Shown here one piece after another: positions 37,486 through 47,896 of a stretch of 64,000 nt of DNA; position 1 is the first letter of the stretch, and each line of letters begins with the position of its first letter. This stretch comes from Rotaria sp. Silwood1 (taxonomy: Eukaryota > Rotifera > Eurotatoria > Philodinida > Philodinidae): contig CAJNOP010000035.1 of NCBI GenBank assembly GCA_905250075.1, positions 248,001 through 312,000 of the forward strand. Reading direction: 5' to 3'. A model generated the notes under the pieces. It saw nothing but the letters and a program-made list of their open reading frames with translations. It was not told the DNA's origin and ran no database searches. The position numbers were made by a program, and so were the translations under genes.

Positions 37486-39714
37486 TTATAATGGTGTACA
37501 TTGATATGAATCTTCATTGTCTTCATCACCATCAACACTATCACTTTCAGTACTATTTGTTCGATAGTTAGAATGTTTTGTATTAAACGATGTTTGTTTA
37601 ATCATTGGTCGTGTTGTTGATGTTAATGATGTAACTTGTAGACGTTTTTGAATAGTTGGATCATTAAAATAAACTCTTACATCTTTTCTTGCTGTTCCAC
37701 CAGATCCAGTTGTTTTACCTTTTTGTTGTTGTTGTTGTTCTTGTTTCGAGGGAATTGATGTTGTATTAAATTTTGATGATGATGGAGTACGAGTACGTGA
37801 ACGAATTGATGAAATCGATTCTTGTGATGTAAATATTGTTTGTGGCATGTGTTTAGTAAGTGGTGAAACAATTGATGATGATGAATCACGACGTTGATGA
37901 TATTGTTGAAGTTGTTGACCATGAAGAGGTGTGGCTTGAACAAATGTTGGTGTACCATGTGATGAATGTACAATTGTTTTTATTTGTGAACGAAATGAAG
38001 ATATGTGTGACTCACACCAACGTAATTGTGCTTGATAACGTTGAAAAAGTGCATCTTCAGGTTCAAATACATAAAGATCCATTGGATGGATTGCATCAAG
38101 TTCAAGAAAAGCATAATTTTTCATATCAAATGCAACAATACGTGTATGTTTTTCAAAAAGGCGATGTAATGTTAATCGACGAAATGGATATCCAACAGTT
38201 GTTGGTACATTTTCTTCTAATGTTCGACTTATAACAAGTTCTGTTATAAGTGGATATTGATGAGTCAATTTACTTAATAGTTCAACTGAATATAAACCTT
38301 GAATTTGATTTGAAGATGATGATGATGAAAATGCAGATGAATGAGATAAAAGAGAGGCTCGACGATGAGAATTATTTGATGGTAATTCTGTATGTACAGG
38401 AACAAATACACCAATTGAATCAGATTTCAAACAAAAACTTTCATCATGTTGAATTGATTTAACTTTGAGGTAATCACTTGGTGGTATTTGGTTTTTAAAT
38501 GCACGTGATTGTTGATGTTGTGGTAAAAGATGTTTATTAATTGTATGTGGAAGATTAGCAAAAAGTGTACGTAAACGATTTGATGATGAGGTTGATGATG
38601 ATGAAACTGATGGCGATGGAGATCTAGATGATATTATTGATGTATGACACGGTTCAAGAATAGTACCAGGACGAATACGACGCAAAGCTGAATTACTATA
38701 TGCCATACATGGTTGTAAAACAGTAAAATATGAAAATCCTGACGACGAAGACGGATGAGATTTTAGATGAGATCGTAAAGCGCGTACTGATTCAAGAATA
38801 TTATATCGAGTAACACCTTTTTCGACTGGAGCAAAAAGACCTATATTAAAATAAAGAAATAAATAGGATATAAGACAAGACTAATAAAATATCGTCTGTA
38901 TATGAGATTTACGATAGGAGCTTTTATATTTGATTATTATTTGTTTTTTTTTTATTTATTTCATTATCGTGTCCTAAAACTAGTTCATTTTATACTTATG
39001 AGTTATTTATTTATTTTTTTGAATATTTAGTAGAGGTTACATTGTTTCATGTATTACATACTTTTCTCTTGACTGTTTCATACTTTAAGCATATTTTTCT
39101 AACAGAAGCTTACATATTTGTAGAGAAAAAAGACATCAAAACTATAATTCCTCCATAAGTTGACATCAAAACATGATTATACTTAATAAATATCTTGAAT
39201 CAATAATGATTCATCAGTCAAATGGTAAAAAAAAAATCTGTCTAGATTGATCGAAATGTATGACTAAGAATCATCTTTCCATTTTTTTTCTTTGCCGATT
39301 AACCGAGTATCAAGTTATTTTGAATTCATGTAAAAAAAAGTGTCAAGTTTAAGAAACACATGCAATCAACAAACATGCAAACATGAAAAAACTGGACTTT
39401 TTGAATTGAGATCGAAAATTGTATCTGATGTTTTCCTTTTTTCTTAAAGACTTACCATCAAATGACATTGGAATAGAAAAACGTTCAGTTTCATTTGAAA
39501 CAAGTAAATATGGATCATTTGTTTGACAAAGTAATAAACAATAATTATCAGTTGATTCATTGATATCATCACTAATAAGTCGAACAAGACATGGAAGACG
39601 GTGTTGGTCAATAATTGCTTGTAATGTAAGCAGTTCGCAACCATGATTATTATTAATACCTTCGTTTTCAAAATAATCACTGTTAAAACGCGGCGTGACC
39701 GCCCACTTCAGCAT
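37486..39714 (-). CDS. CABIT-like domain protein (possibly Serrano/GAREM-like)
   Basis: Two exons, 39714-39456 and 38840-37486, join in phase to 537 residues. The N-terminal half shows a CABIT-like pattern: TLQAIIDQHRLPCLVRLIS, then ERFSIPMSFDG across the intron, then FAPVEKGVTRYNILESVRAL, and a second part with YPLITELVISRTL, GYPFRRLTLHRLFE and AFLELDAIHPMDLY (about 190-260). The rest is low complexity: Ser runs near 35-45 and 125-132, a Gln run near 370 and an acidic C-terminus (DSVDGDEDNEDSYQ). Known CABIT proteins (Themis, GAREM, fly Serrano) are cytosolic adaptors in receptor-kinase or planar-polarity signalling. The family call is moderate; the role is inference. The start ATG (39714) is followed by MLKWAVTPRF. 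The frame remains open upstream, so a longer N-terminus is possible. Confidence 0.65.
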
Positions 39715-41591
39715 TACTTTCACTTGAATATGTGCTCTATTGAATGAAGAAGTGAACTTAGAGCAGACGATAGAAGAGATAAAAAAGTTAGTGGTACTGT
39801 AAGTGATCCGAGTCCGAAGTGCTGTCGATGAAAAATTGAAAAAGATTAAAGACACAATGAAAGAGAGAGAAAATGCGAAGAAGAAAGAAAGCAATGGATT
39901 CCACTCTTCTCTCTTTTTTACTCTATGCAGAATGTGTACTATATAATACACTGTACGTTTGTTGCTTCATTCTCTCTTTTTTGCGTTCGCACTATTACTT
40001 GCTCTTTGCTTTTTCTCTCGTTTGTTACGACAAAGAGAAATTATACCACTCTCAAATGTGTTACCGACAACCTTCATTTTTTTTTCGGGTATCCCATTGC
40101 ATTTCAAGTGTTGCATCAATTGTTTGAAAACATACGTCTTTTATTCAATTAAAGAAAGTACTCTCATTGTTGTTTTCTTTACCAAAACTTTTTTCTTGGC
40201 TATCATTACTAATTGACTTTTCTTCAAATAATTCCGACAAAATTATTCTTTTTCTTGTTCCTCCACCAAAGGCTCGTTTATATATCGTTCACCGACACTA
40301 AATATCTAATGATGCACCATCAGCTGTGACACTTGACATTAATTATCATTGTCTGTGTAGAGTACGAGACCTTGTATACAAGTAGTAGAAAAATTACTAT
40401 AGAGTGAATAGAAGAACAGCAATCAACTGTGAACTATTATTATTCATAAAGCAACATAGCAAAGCTTCATTTTTTTTTTTGTTCTAAGAATAACAATACC
40501 CATTGCCAACGACCAAGGACATGTATTGAAGATTACAGAATCACTAATAGAGAAGTCATAAATGCCATTCCTTTATGCTCCAAGCAACCTATTGTACTGG
40601 TATGTGTGTATGTGTACGTGTTTAAATGAACAGAGAACAAAAATTTATTGTTACATATGTCCATAGTATGCATTAATAATAATATCATGTAATAAATGCA
40701 TTGATTAACATAATAGGAATACTTAAATATGCTTTATTTCGCCGACTAATTGGAAAAACATTATTTTTTAAGTGACATGAATAAGAGATGCATTGAAATG
40801 TATTTATGAAACTTCTTAACTAGCATTTATATTAATGTTCTTATTTCTGATATACTCTGATTTGAAATCAAAATAAATTAATTGATTGGAGTTATCTTAT
40901 ACTATTGCATAGAGTAAAAGAGTGAAATACGATTTTGAGATGAAGAGAACAAAGATATTTTTTATTATAAGCTTCCTACTGACAATAAACATTTAAGATC
41001 GTTTGATGATACTCTATCAATTTGAGTGACTTGTTCAATAATTTGAGCAATGACTGATATATCATCGTATCTTCGTCAACTTTTAATATTCAATCGTAGT
41101 CAACAGTATCTAGTGGTAATACTTCAATCTAAGTATACACAACAAAATATGCTCTTTTAAACGGCCTTTACATTCAACTTCACTTATAGTCATTAGTAGA
41201 TCATTACAATCTACATACAATTTTTATAAACACAGTCGTTGAAAAATTGTGTGCTTTCCATTGCTAATAAAAATTCTAAGTTACATATACTAGAAACAAA
41301 AATTAATATTTTGTTCCAATGAAACATATCTTGTTAAAAGAATAATAATGATAAAAGGGATACTTTATATGAAGAACTGTTTATTTTATAACGCAAAATA
41401 TACTATATTTTTTAAATAATCTCAATGAAAACTTTTCAAGCGAATCGAATAATATCTTTTAACGAAATTAGTATTTGATTAATCGTATATATATATATTG
41501 ATTTCTTTTATGGAAACTTATTTTATTGCCTTTTCGACATAATAAAACTCTGACTATCATCTCTTTCTCATTCTGCATTACTGGTACTGTC
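39715..41591. other. Upstream region of the CABIT gene
   Basis: No gene seen. Overlapping plus-strand open frames at 39.87-40.22 kb lie over a pyrimidine-rich stretch and have no coding character. This region should hold the promoter of the minus-strand CABIT gene. Confidence 0.45.
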
Positions 41592-41664
41592 GGTTCGATG
41601 GTGTAGCGGTTATCACGTCTGCTTTACACGCAGAAGGTCGCGAGTTCAAACCTCGCTCGAACCT
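41592..41664 (+). tRNA. tRNA-Val(TAC): tRNA-Val (anticodon UAC)
   Basis: Full cloverleaf: a 7-bp acceptor stem (GGTTCGA with TCGAACC), a D arm around GTGTAGCGGTTATCAC, the anticodon stem CTGC/GCAG with loop TTTACAC giving anticodon TAC, and a T arm GCGAG-TTCAAAC-CTCGC. No intron. It is followed at once by a T run (CTTTTTTTTT), the usual RNA polymerase III terminator. The A box (TAGCGGTTATC-like) and B box (GTTCAAACC) are intact, so the gene should be active. Confidence 0.95.
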
Positions 41665-41833
41665 CTTTTTTTTTCTAATCTCTACAAAATGTCTTGATTG
41701 TCTTCCTGCTATGTGAACAAAAAAAAATGTAAGATGGTGCTACTGTGCAAATGAACTTGTTTTACTTTTATAATATAGCAAGCATAAATTATATTTTTTG
41801 TGAATTTTATATAATTCTTTAATTACTTTTTAT
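41648..41833 (+). repeat. Direct repeat copy A: tRNA-Val 3' end plus downstream flank
   Basis: From inside the T arm of the tRNA (AAACCTCGCTCGAAC) through about 170 bp of downstream flank, the sequence recurs at 46625-46805. Shared words include CTAATCTCTACAAAATGTC, TTGATT, GATGGTGCTA and TTTATAATA. By eye, identity is about 75-80%. Confidence 0.75.
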
Positions 41834-41985
41834 CAGTGGCAGATTTAGGGAGTGCGACGAAGGGATCGCACTCCATTTCAAAAATTTAATAAATAAGAAA
41901 ATATGCAATATGCTGTATAAGCATGAAGAATTATTATATTTAGTTCTAAATTATTCATTAGACTTACAGAAGCACACTGCCACTG
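41834..41985. mobile_element. Possible short hAT-like element, degraded
   Basis: Starts CAGTGGCAGATTTAGGG and ends CACTGCCACTG, so the two ends are inverted copies of CAGTGGCAG, a hAT-style terminus. An internal perfect hairpin GGAGTGCGA/TCGCACTCC lies near the left end. The 8-bp flanks (CTTTTTAT and CAAGTTTT) do not match well, so the boundaries are uncertain. It interrupts the homology between the two direct-repeat copies, which suggests a later insertion into copy A. Confidence 0.4.
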
Positions 41986-42016
41986 CAAGTTTTGACACAA
42001 AATGTTCAATTATTTC

Positions 42017-42364
42017 TAGGGGTGCCGGCTTAGCATTTGCATTGCATTAATTAATGCTACTTTTAATACTTTTATATTAGAATTAAAAAATTAATTTAAT
42101 GCTCTGGTATTAGGGTTAAAAAAATAATTTAATACTTTGGCATTAGCATTAAATTAAAATTAGTATTAAATTAGTATTACTTAATGCTGATACCTAAGAA
42201 AAAAGTATTAACTAATGCTAATTTAATACTAATTTTAATTCAATGCTAATGCCAAAGTATTAAATTATTTTTTCAACACTAATACCAGAGCATTAAGTTA
42301 ATTTTTTAATTTTAATACAAAGTATTAGCATTTTCCTAATACTAATGGTAAGCCGGCACCCCTA
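42017..42364. mobile_element. Foldback hAT-like MITE, 348 bp
   Basis: Terminal inverted repeat TAGGGGTGCCGGCTTA at the left and TAAGCCGGCACCCCTA at the right. The whole element is a near-palindrome: words of the left half such as ACTTTGGCATTAGCATT return inverted in the right half as AATGCTAATGCCAAAGT. It is flanked by a perfect 8-bp direct duplication ATTATTTC (42009-42016 and 42365-42372). The 8-bp target-site duplication and TAGGGGTG ends are typical of the hAT superfamily. There is no coding capacity, so it would depend on a transposase coded elsewhere. Confidence 0.88.
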
Positions 42365-42610
42365 ATTATTTCTTTATTTCATGAGCCATTCATGTTTTCT
42401 AAGAAAAGAGTCAACAATGTCTCGTTGAACATTTCGAAAATGAAACAATCTCTATTTTATGTAGCGCAACGGTAAAGACTGCAAATTAAACTTTGGATTA
42501 TACATGAAGATATAAATCTATTTGATGTTTGTTGGTCAGTGTCTTGAAATATATATATATATATACATTTGTTCTTTGTATAATCGAGTTGAATTTTTAA
42601 TGGTCGCTTG

Positions 42611-42896
42611 CCTATCCTATTCCTGATTTACTTACTCGGATCCAATAAAACGGCGTAATAACGATGTAAAACGTTGAAAAACGTCGAAAAACGACGCCAT
42701 AATTCGTCATACCAGATTATGGAAGCAAAACCGGGGGAAAACGATGGTCGTTTTCTAGCGATAAAAACGGCTCGAAAAACCGTATTACGGATTACGGCGA
42801 AATAAGGCCAAAATCAAGGCACTAATTCACCGTTTTATAGCCGTTTCTGACCAGATAAGACGTCGTTTCCGACGGTCGGAATGATCGACCTGGATA
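42611..42896. mobile_element. CpG-rich MITE-like insertion, family with GACCTGG terminus
   Basis: A block rich in ACG, CGTA and CGTCG words, sharply unlike the AT-rich surroundings. Its right end ATGATCGACCTGGATAG matches the terminus seen in the elements at 44730, 45576 and 45694. The left end (TATCCTATTCCTG) is only a weak inverted match. No coding capacity. Confidence 0.5.
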
Positions 42897-43020
42897 GTGC
42901 AGATAACAAAAAAAAACCTCTTGTGGCGTATAAAATAGCTACTTTTCTAAATTGTTCGAAAGACATATGCTATCTAAATCTCTTTTCAACTGAAATTATT
43001 CATCCTTTCATTCTTTATGT

Positions 43021-45345
43021 TTTCTGACGATAGTTTAACATTTGGACAAGCAGAAGGTTACTATGATGCTGGTAAATGAATTAGATTTTTCTATATTGTT
43101 TTTATTAGTTTTCATTTTAAAGCTATGCAAGCAACTGAAACAATTAAAGCACACAATATTGCTATTGTTGTAATAAATTCAAATACCGGTCTACATTTAA
43201 CATCAGAAAAAACGATGGTTCGAATAAAATATTTGTGATATCAATAACAGAAACTTCTGTGACACAAATTATTTGAAATGAACGTCCTGATGGTATTTTC
43301 CTTAGTTGTGGTGGACAAACAGCATTAAACTGAAGTGTTGAATTATATAAATCAGGCATTCTTCAAAAAATATTCATGCAATGTATTAGGGTGAGTGAAA
43401 TGGTTTCATATTTGGATTCTATTTTTCTAATTGTAATATAATTAGAATTCCGATTAAATCAATTCAAATCACTCAAGATCGATCTTTATCTACACAACAA
43501 ATGGCTGATATTGGAGAAAAAGTTGTACCATATAAAGTTGTTAATTCTCTTGAAGAGGTTTGATTAAAAAGATTTGAAATAGTATCTCTGATGATCTATT
43601 TTAGGCATTGCAATCAGCTGAACGATTTGGTTATCCAGTTCTTGCTCGATAGTATGTAGATATTCTGAATACTTCTCTTGAATAGTTGTTCTATCTAGTG
43701 ATGTTGTTTCATTTGATGATCGTAGATCCAGTTATGCCAATAACCGTGAAGAATTAATTGCTTTAGTTAATTCAGCATTAATTAATTCATCTCAATTATT
43801 CATTGATAAATCAGTTAAAGGTTGGAAAAAAGTTCAATATGAAGTTGTTCGAGATCAATATGATAATTGTATTGTGATATGTTTCATATGATTCATCTGC
43901 AATCGATATTTAATTGTATTTTTCTTGTTTTTTTTTTATTTATCAAGATATGTAACATGGAAAATACTGATCCATTAGCACTTCGTACTGGTGAATCAAT
44001 TGTTGTTGTAGCAAGTCAAACATTATCAAATGATGAATATAGTTTATTACGCAGTGTATTAATTGAAGTTGTTCGTCATTTGAGTATTATTGGTGCCTGT
44101 AATGTACAATTTGCATTAAAGCCATTATCTAGTGAATATTATAGAATGCGAGTAAATGCACAATTATCTCGTTTATCTGCATTGACATCAAAAGCAACTG
44201 GTTATTCATTAGCATATATAACAGCTGAACTTGCAATTGGAATGAGCTTAATTGATTTAAACAATAGTATCACAAATGAAACATCAGCTTGTTTTAAACC
44301 AAGTCTTGATTATATTGTAATGAAAGTTCCAAAATTAGATTTAAGAAAATTTCTTCGATGTTCAAATGAAATTGAAAGTTCTAATAAGTGATGATATTAC
44401 CTATTGAAGATATTTATTTATTTATTTATTTGATTTTAATTAGTAGAAAGTATTGATGAAGTTATGTCTATTGGTAGATCATTTGAAGAAGCTTTTCCAA
44501 CAAGCTTTAAGAATGATTGATAAAGATGTAATTGCTTTTCATCCGTATTCAAGAACAATAACAGATGATGTAATATTAATTAAAGATTATCTTGAATTGT
44601 TTTTTATTGTATTTTATTATAGGAATTAAGTACTTCAACCAATGAACGTATTTTTCTATTAGCAACAGCTCTTCATCAAGGTTATACAATTGAACGTTTA
44701 TTTGAATTAACAAAAATTGATCGATGGTTCTCAGGTCAATGGATACGGATCACCGTAACTTTATCGTAAACGACCGTTTTTAAGTCGTATTAAGGCGTGT
44801 TAACATGGTCAGTATTACGATCGTATACGGAGCCCGTATTTTCGTCGTATAATCTCGTAAAGATAGCGTAATATTATCGTATTCTATATAATATACGGCC
44901 GTATTACTGCCCGTGTTATTTGAGTGAAATACAGCCCGTTTTACATGTCGTATTTCTATCATATACGGCCGTTTACGGATCGTATTCTTCGACCGGGGTT
45001 TCTTCATCAATTTCAATCAATTATTGAATTTGTTGTTCATCATTTTATTTCATCCATTATTCAAAACGAACCACTTTTACTTGAAGCAAATCGTTTAGGT
45101 TTTTCTGATAAACAAATTAGTATATATTGTGATAGTACAGAAGATGAAATTCGTGCATTACATCAGCAATTTGTTATTCGACCATTTATTAAACAAATTA
45201 ATACAATTTCTGGTGAATGGCCCGCACAAAAAAAATTATTTTTATTTAACATATCATGGTAATAAGGATGATATACATGAGTTAAGCCAAAATAAAGAAA
45301 CATCAATTCTTGTATTTGGATCTTTTTGTTATGAAATTTATTTTT
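43021..45345 (+). pseudogene. CAD-type carbamoyl-phosphate synthetase (large subunit part), broken
   Basis: Follows the CPSase domain of animal CAD with old exon/intron structure: FGQAEGYYDA near 43036, ATETIKAHNIAIVVINSNT near 43125, ERPDGIFLSCGGQTALN near 43280, a biotin-carboxylase-like ATP-grasp part at 43940-44390 (MENTDPL, RTGESIVVVASQTLS), GRSFEEAF near 44475 and NRLGFSDKQISIYCDSTEDE near 45090-45155. It is not functional: in-frame TGA at 43274-43276 and 43331-43333; frameshifts near 43215, 44494 and 45230; a metal-binding EVN-like motif changed to RVN; and a 269-bp MITE inserted at 44730-44998 between DRWF and LHQFQ. It lacks the amidotransferase, the second synthetase half, DHOase and ATCase parts. 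Introns are kept, so it arose by DNA-level duplication, not retrocopying. Confidence 0.88.
44730..44998. mobile_element. CpG-rich MITE inserted in the CPSase pseudogene
   Basis: The left end CTCAGGTCAATGGATACGG and the reverse complement of the right end (CCCCGGTCGAAGAATACG) are imperfect inverted copies. Removing 44730-44998 and one TT rejoins the coding sequence exactly (TGG TTT CTT CAT CAA), so the target duplication is TT. The interior is rich in CGTA and ACGG words such as ATACGGCCGT (twice). No open frame of note. Confidence 0.8.
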
Positions 45346-45375
45346 TTTTTTTATAAATTTTAATTTTTATATTTA

Positions 45376-45571
45376 GAAAACATGTCATCAAGTGATGAAG
45401 ATTTTCGTTTTATTGGAACATTATATTTAATGAATGCCTTACAAGAAAAATTGTTTATGTTGGATGATGATGATGAACATCGAATTGTTCAAGCTGTTTT
45501 AATATTATCAGAAGATACAAATGATGAAGTATAAAATCTGACTGTTAAATGTCGTAACTCGTTAATATTAC
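45376..45571 (+). pseudogene. CAND1: Fragment of CAND1 (cullin-associated NEDD8-dissociated protein), N-terminal part
   Basis: After an acceptor-like TTTATATTTAG the frame reads MSSSDEDFRF, then LMNALQEKLFMLDDDDEHR and TVKC, colinear with the first HEAT repeat of CAND1 (human MTSSDKDFRF, then LMTELQKDSIKLDDDSERK, then AVKC). Where CAND1 has EVQNL, the fragment reads EV, then TAA, then NL, so the Gln codon CAA has become a stop at about 45531. It starts at an exon boundary, lacks the first exon, and is cut off by the next transposon-like block at 45576. The CPSase pseudogene ends about 30 bp before it, so two unrelated gene pieces are joined here. Confidence 0.75.
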
Positions 45572-45575
45572 TGTG

Positions 45576-45668
45576 CCCCAGATGACGAGAAAACATGGTC
45601 CGTTTACGGTGTCGTATGAAGCGAATTTACAGTGAAAATACGGACAGCCGTTTTGATTGATCTGGATA
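45576..45668. mobile_element. Short CpG-rich MITE-like insertion
   Basis: The left end CCCCAGATGACGAG and the reverse complement of the right end (TATCCAGATCAATCAAAACG) are related inverted ends, of the same kind as the neighbouring elements. The interior shares CCGTTTACGG and CGTATG words with the element at 44730. About 93 bp, so probably internally deleted. Confidence 0.5.
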
Positions 45669-45693
45669 GAAATCCAAAAACGTGGCTCTTTAT

Positions 45694-45981
45694 CCCAGGT
45701 GATTCGATCCGACTGTCGGATTACGTCGGATTATATCGGATTATATCGGAAAAATTACCGGATTTTAACGGATCCGACGGGAACTCGTCGGAAGTTGTCG
45801 GCGTCCTAGCCACAGGATTCCGACAGGAGGTTCCGGATGTCGGAATAATCAGGATCCTGCGAAATCCCTGAAACTCCGACACTTTCCGACATCCAGAACC
45901 ACTTGTCGGAATCCTGTGGTTAGGATTCCGACAAATTCCGGCGAATTTCTATCGGATTCGACAGGGTGAATTCGACCTGGG
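45694..45981. mobile_element. CpG-rich MITE with CCCAGGTC ends
   Basis: The left end is CCCAGGTGATTCGATCCGAC; the reverse complement of the right end reads CCCAGGTCGAATTCACCC. The dinucleotide AT flanks both sides (45692-45693 and 45982-45983), a likely 2-bp target duplication. The interior is built from repeats of TCGGA, TATCGGA and ATTCCGACA in both orientations. No coding capacity. Confidence 0.7.
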
Positions 45982-46310
45982 ATATTATTCAAGTATTTAT
46001 ATATATATACAACTTAATCATATCATAACAAACATCTTTTTGTCTATAATATGCTTCCATGTAATGATGTGTTCATTTGCAACTGTGGTACTAACTAGTG
46101 TTAACTTCTGATCGACTTTCTTTATCATCTAAAATAAAATAAATTTTTGAGTTTGTTCTAGCATCTTTTCTTTAACCAGTAAAAACACAAATGTGATAAA
46201 CACATTAATTGTGCCAGAACCAAAATTTCTATGGTGAATTGTGACATGTTCAACATGTTGTCAAAAGAAACAGCATCTATTCACTCAACAGATTTTGATG
46301 TTCGTATTTC

Positions 46311-47745
46311 ATGAATCACTGTAGTTATGCGTTTGCTAGATACTTGTTCTTATGTCTGTTACTTGGATCAACTGATGATGACACAACAAATGAACTTCTA
46401 ATAGATGAGCCTCATGACAGTCCAACTTCAGATGAGTTCTCAACAGTTGAGCCTTTCTCAATCAATAACCAAGCAGGAGCTGTAATCAATAGTGCATCAT
46501 CTAATTCAATACAAGAAAATGCATTTAAACGTGTAACATTTAATAGACGGTCTTTTGCCATTGTTTTCTAGTGCAACATCAGCATCAGTAAAACGAATTT
46601 TTTATTAATCAATAGCAACTATTAAAACCTCGCTCGAACGTCTCTTTTTCTCTAATCTCTACAAAATGTCTTGATTTTCTTCCTTTTATGAACAAAAGCA
46701 ACGCACGATGGTGCTAATGTGTAAACGAATTTTTTTTACGTTTATAATAGCAAACATGAATTATAGTTTTTGTGATTTTGATATAAGTCCTCAATTACCA
46801 TTTACACAACAATACCTACGTTTAACTGGATATCATCATTAGGATTATTAGGTTTAACTAAGAAAGTTTCTAGAAAAAAGAGAAAGGAGGAAGATGCAGG
46901 TTGTTATCACACTAAATTATAGAAAAAAAAGGCGTCAATTCCTCAATAGCTTATCAGTCAATGATAGTTAGAACAAAGTTTGTCATCTTTCTTTTTATCA
47001 TCGCACTAACAGGATGTCAAAAGTAACAGTTGGGCTTATCAAAATTTTGGTGTTGATTAACATATATTAAGCCATTTTGGCAACAAATTGTATTCATGCA
47101 TATTAATTTTAACCTACCTTTCTATTATATTTCCTATTTTCACAACCGTGTATGTGAGCCCTAAAGCACTAATTCATCGAGAAAGGATGATGTCAACCAC
47201 AAAAACAAAAAATCTGACTTCATGCTGTCTACTTTCATATGATTTAACTAAACACACTTATTTCATTGTTTTCTCTCTATATATAATATAGTTTTCATAG
47301 AAATAAAATTCATCTGTTTCTTTTAGATACCACACATGCTCTGATTTTCCGATGAATTCTTCAACAATAATAACTATGATTACTTTAATGGCACTGATCA
47401 CGATGACCATAATGCTCATGCAATCAATGTCAATGCGCAACAAACGATGGACATTTAATAGTTGGTGATTGCACGGTGGTCGATATGCATCTTATGCACT
47501 ACTATTAAATCCTACTATAGGTTTGGTTCTTTTTAAAATACAACATATATAAAGATATATATTTGTTTAAATTTAGAATCATATTCTACTACAATACCAG
47601 CTGATAACAATCATCAAGATCCACTTCTTAATTTTAACAATGATGACGATAGTGGTACATATAAAACACATTTACGTCAATTACAATCGTTTCTAAAGTT
47701 AAACCTTAAACAAAAAGAAGAAGACAAGGGTAATAATGAATTTTG
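46311..47745 (+). pseudogene. Possible remains of an unidentified gene
   Basis: Three plus-strand stretches look weakly coding: 46311-46571 (for example LLIDEPHDSPTSDEFSTVEP), about 47360-47450 (YDYFNGTDHDDHNAHAINV) and 47577-47745 (TIPADNNHQDPLLNFNNDD, ending in a Lys/Gln-rich helix and a stop). The last has a good acceptor (TTTAAATTTAG) and could join, in phase, an exon ending LLNPTI at about 47519. Upstream of that, stops interrupt the frame. Two unrelated origins are possible. The family is not recognised. Confidence 0.3.
46625..46805 (+). repeat. Direct repeat copy B, beginning with a tRNA-Val 3' fragment
   Basis: Begins with the last 15 nt of the tRNA-Val T arm and acceptor (AAACCTCGCTCGAAC at 46625-46639) and continues as a diverged copy of the tRNA's downstream flank. 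The 5' part of the tRNA, both internal promoter boxes' 5' portions and the anticodon are missing, so no tRNA can be made. It lies 4.98 kb from copy A in the same orientation. Confidence 0.75.
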
Positions 47746-47896
47746 AAAAAGTTTGATCTATATTTGGGCTAACTTAATAAAAAAAATAATAATACATCAA
47801 ATGAAAAGAAAAAAGGAAATTGTTTTTTCTTTTTGATGCAAAATTTCTTGTTCTTTTGTTTCTAATAATTGTTGATCATCAGTACTTTTTTGTAAT

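Noticed and set aside
37860..38462. Plus-strand frames over the CABIT gene
   Set aside because: Shadows of the antisense coding exon, full of Met/Asp/His from its repeats.
39873..40216. Three overlapping plus-strand frames rich in Phe/Leu/Ser
   Set aside because: They arise from a pyrimidine-rich stretch upstream of the minus-strand CABIT gene; no motif or splice chain.
44780..45016. Open frame over the MITE in the CPSase pseudogene
   Set aside because: It lies across the element boundary and has no transposase motif.
45632..45871. Open frame over CpG-rich blocks
   Set aside because: It spans two different MITE-like elements; its peptide reflects the TCGGA repeats.
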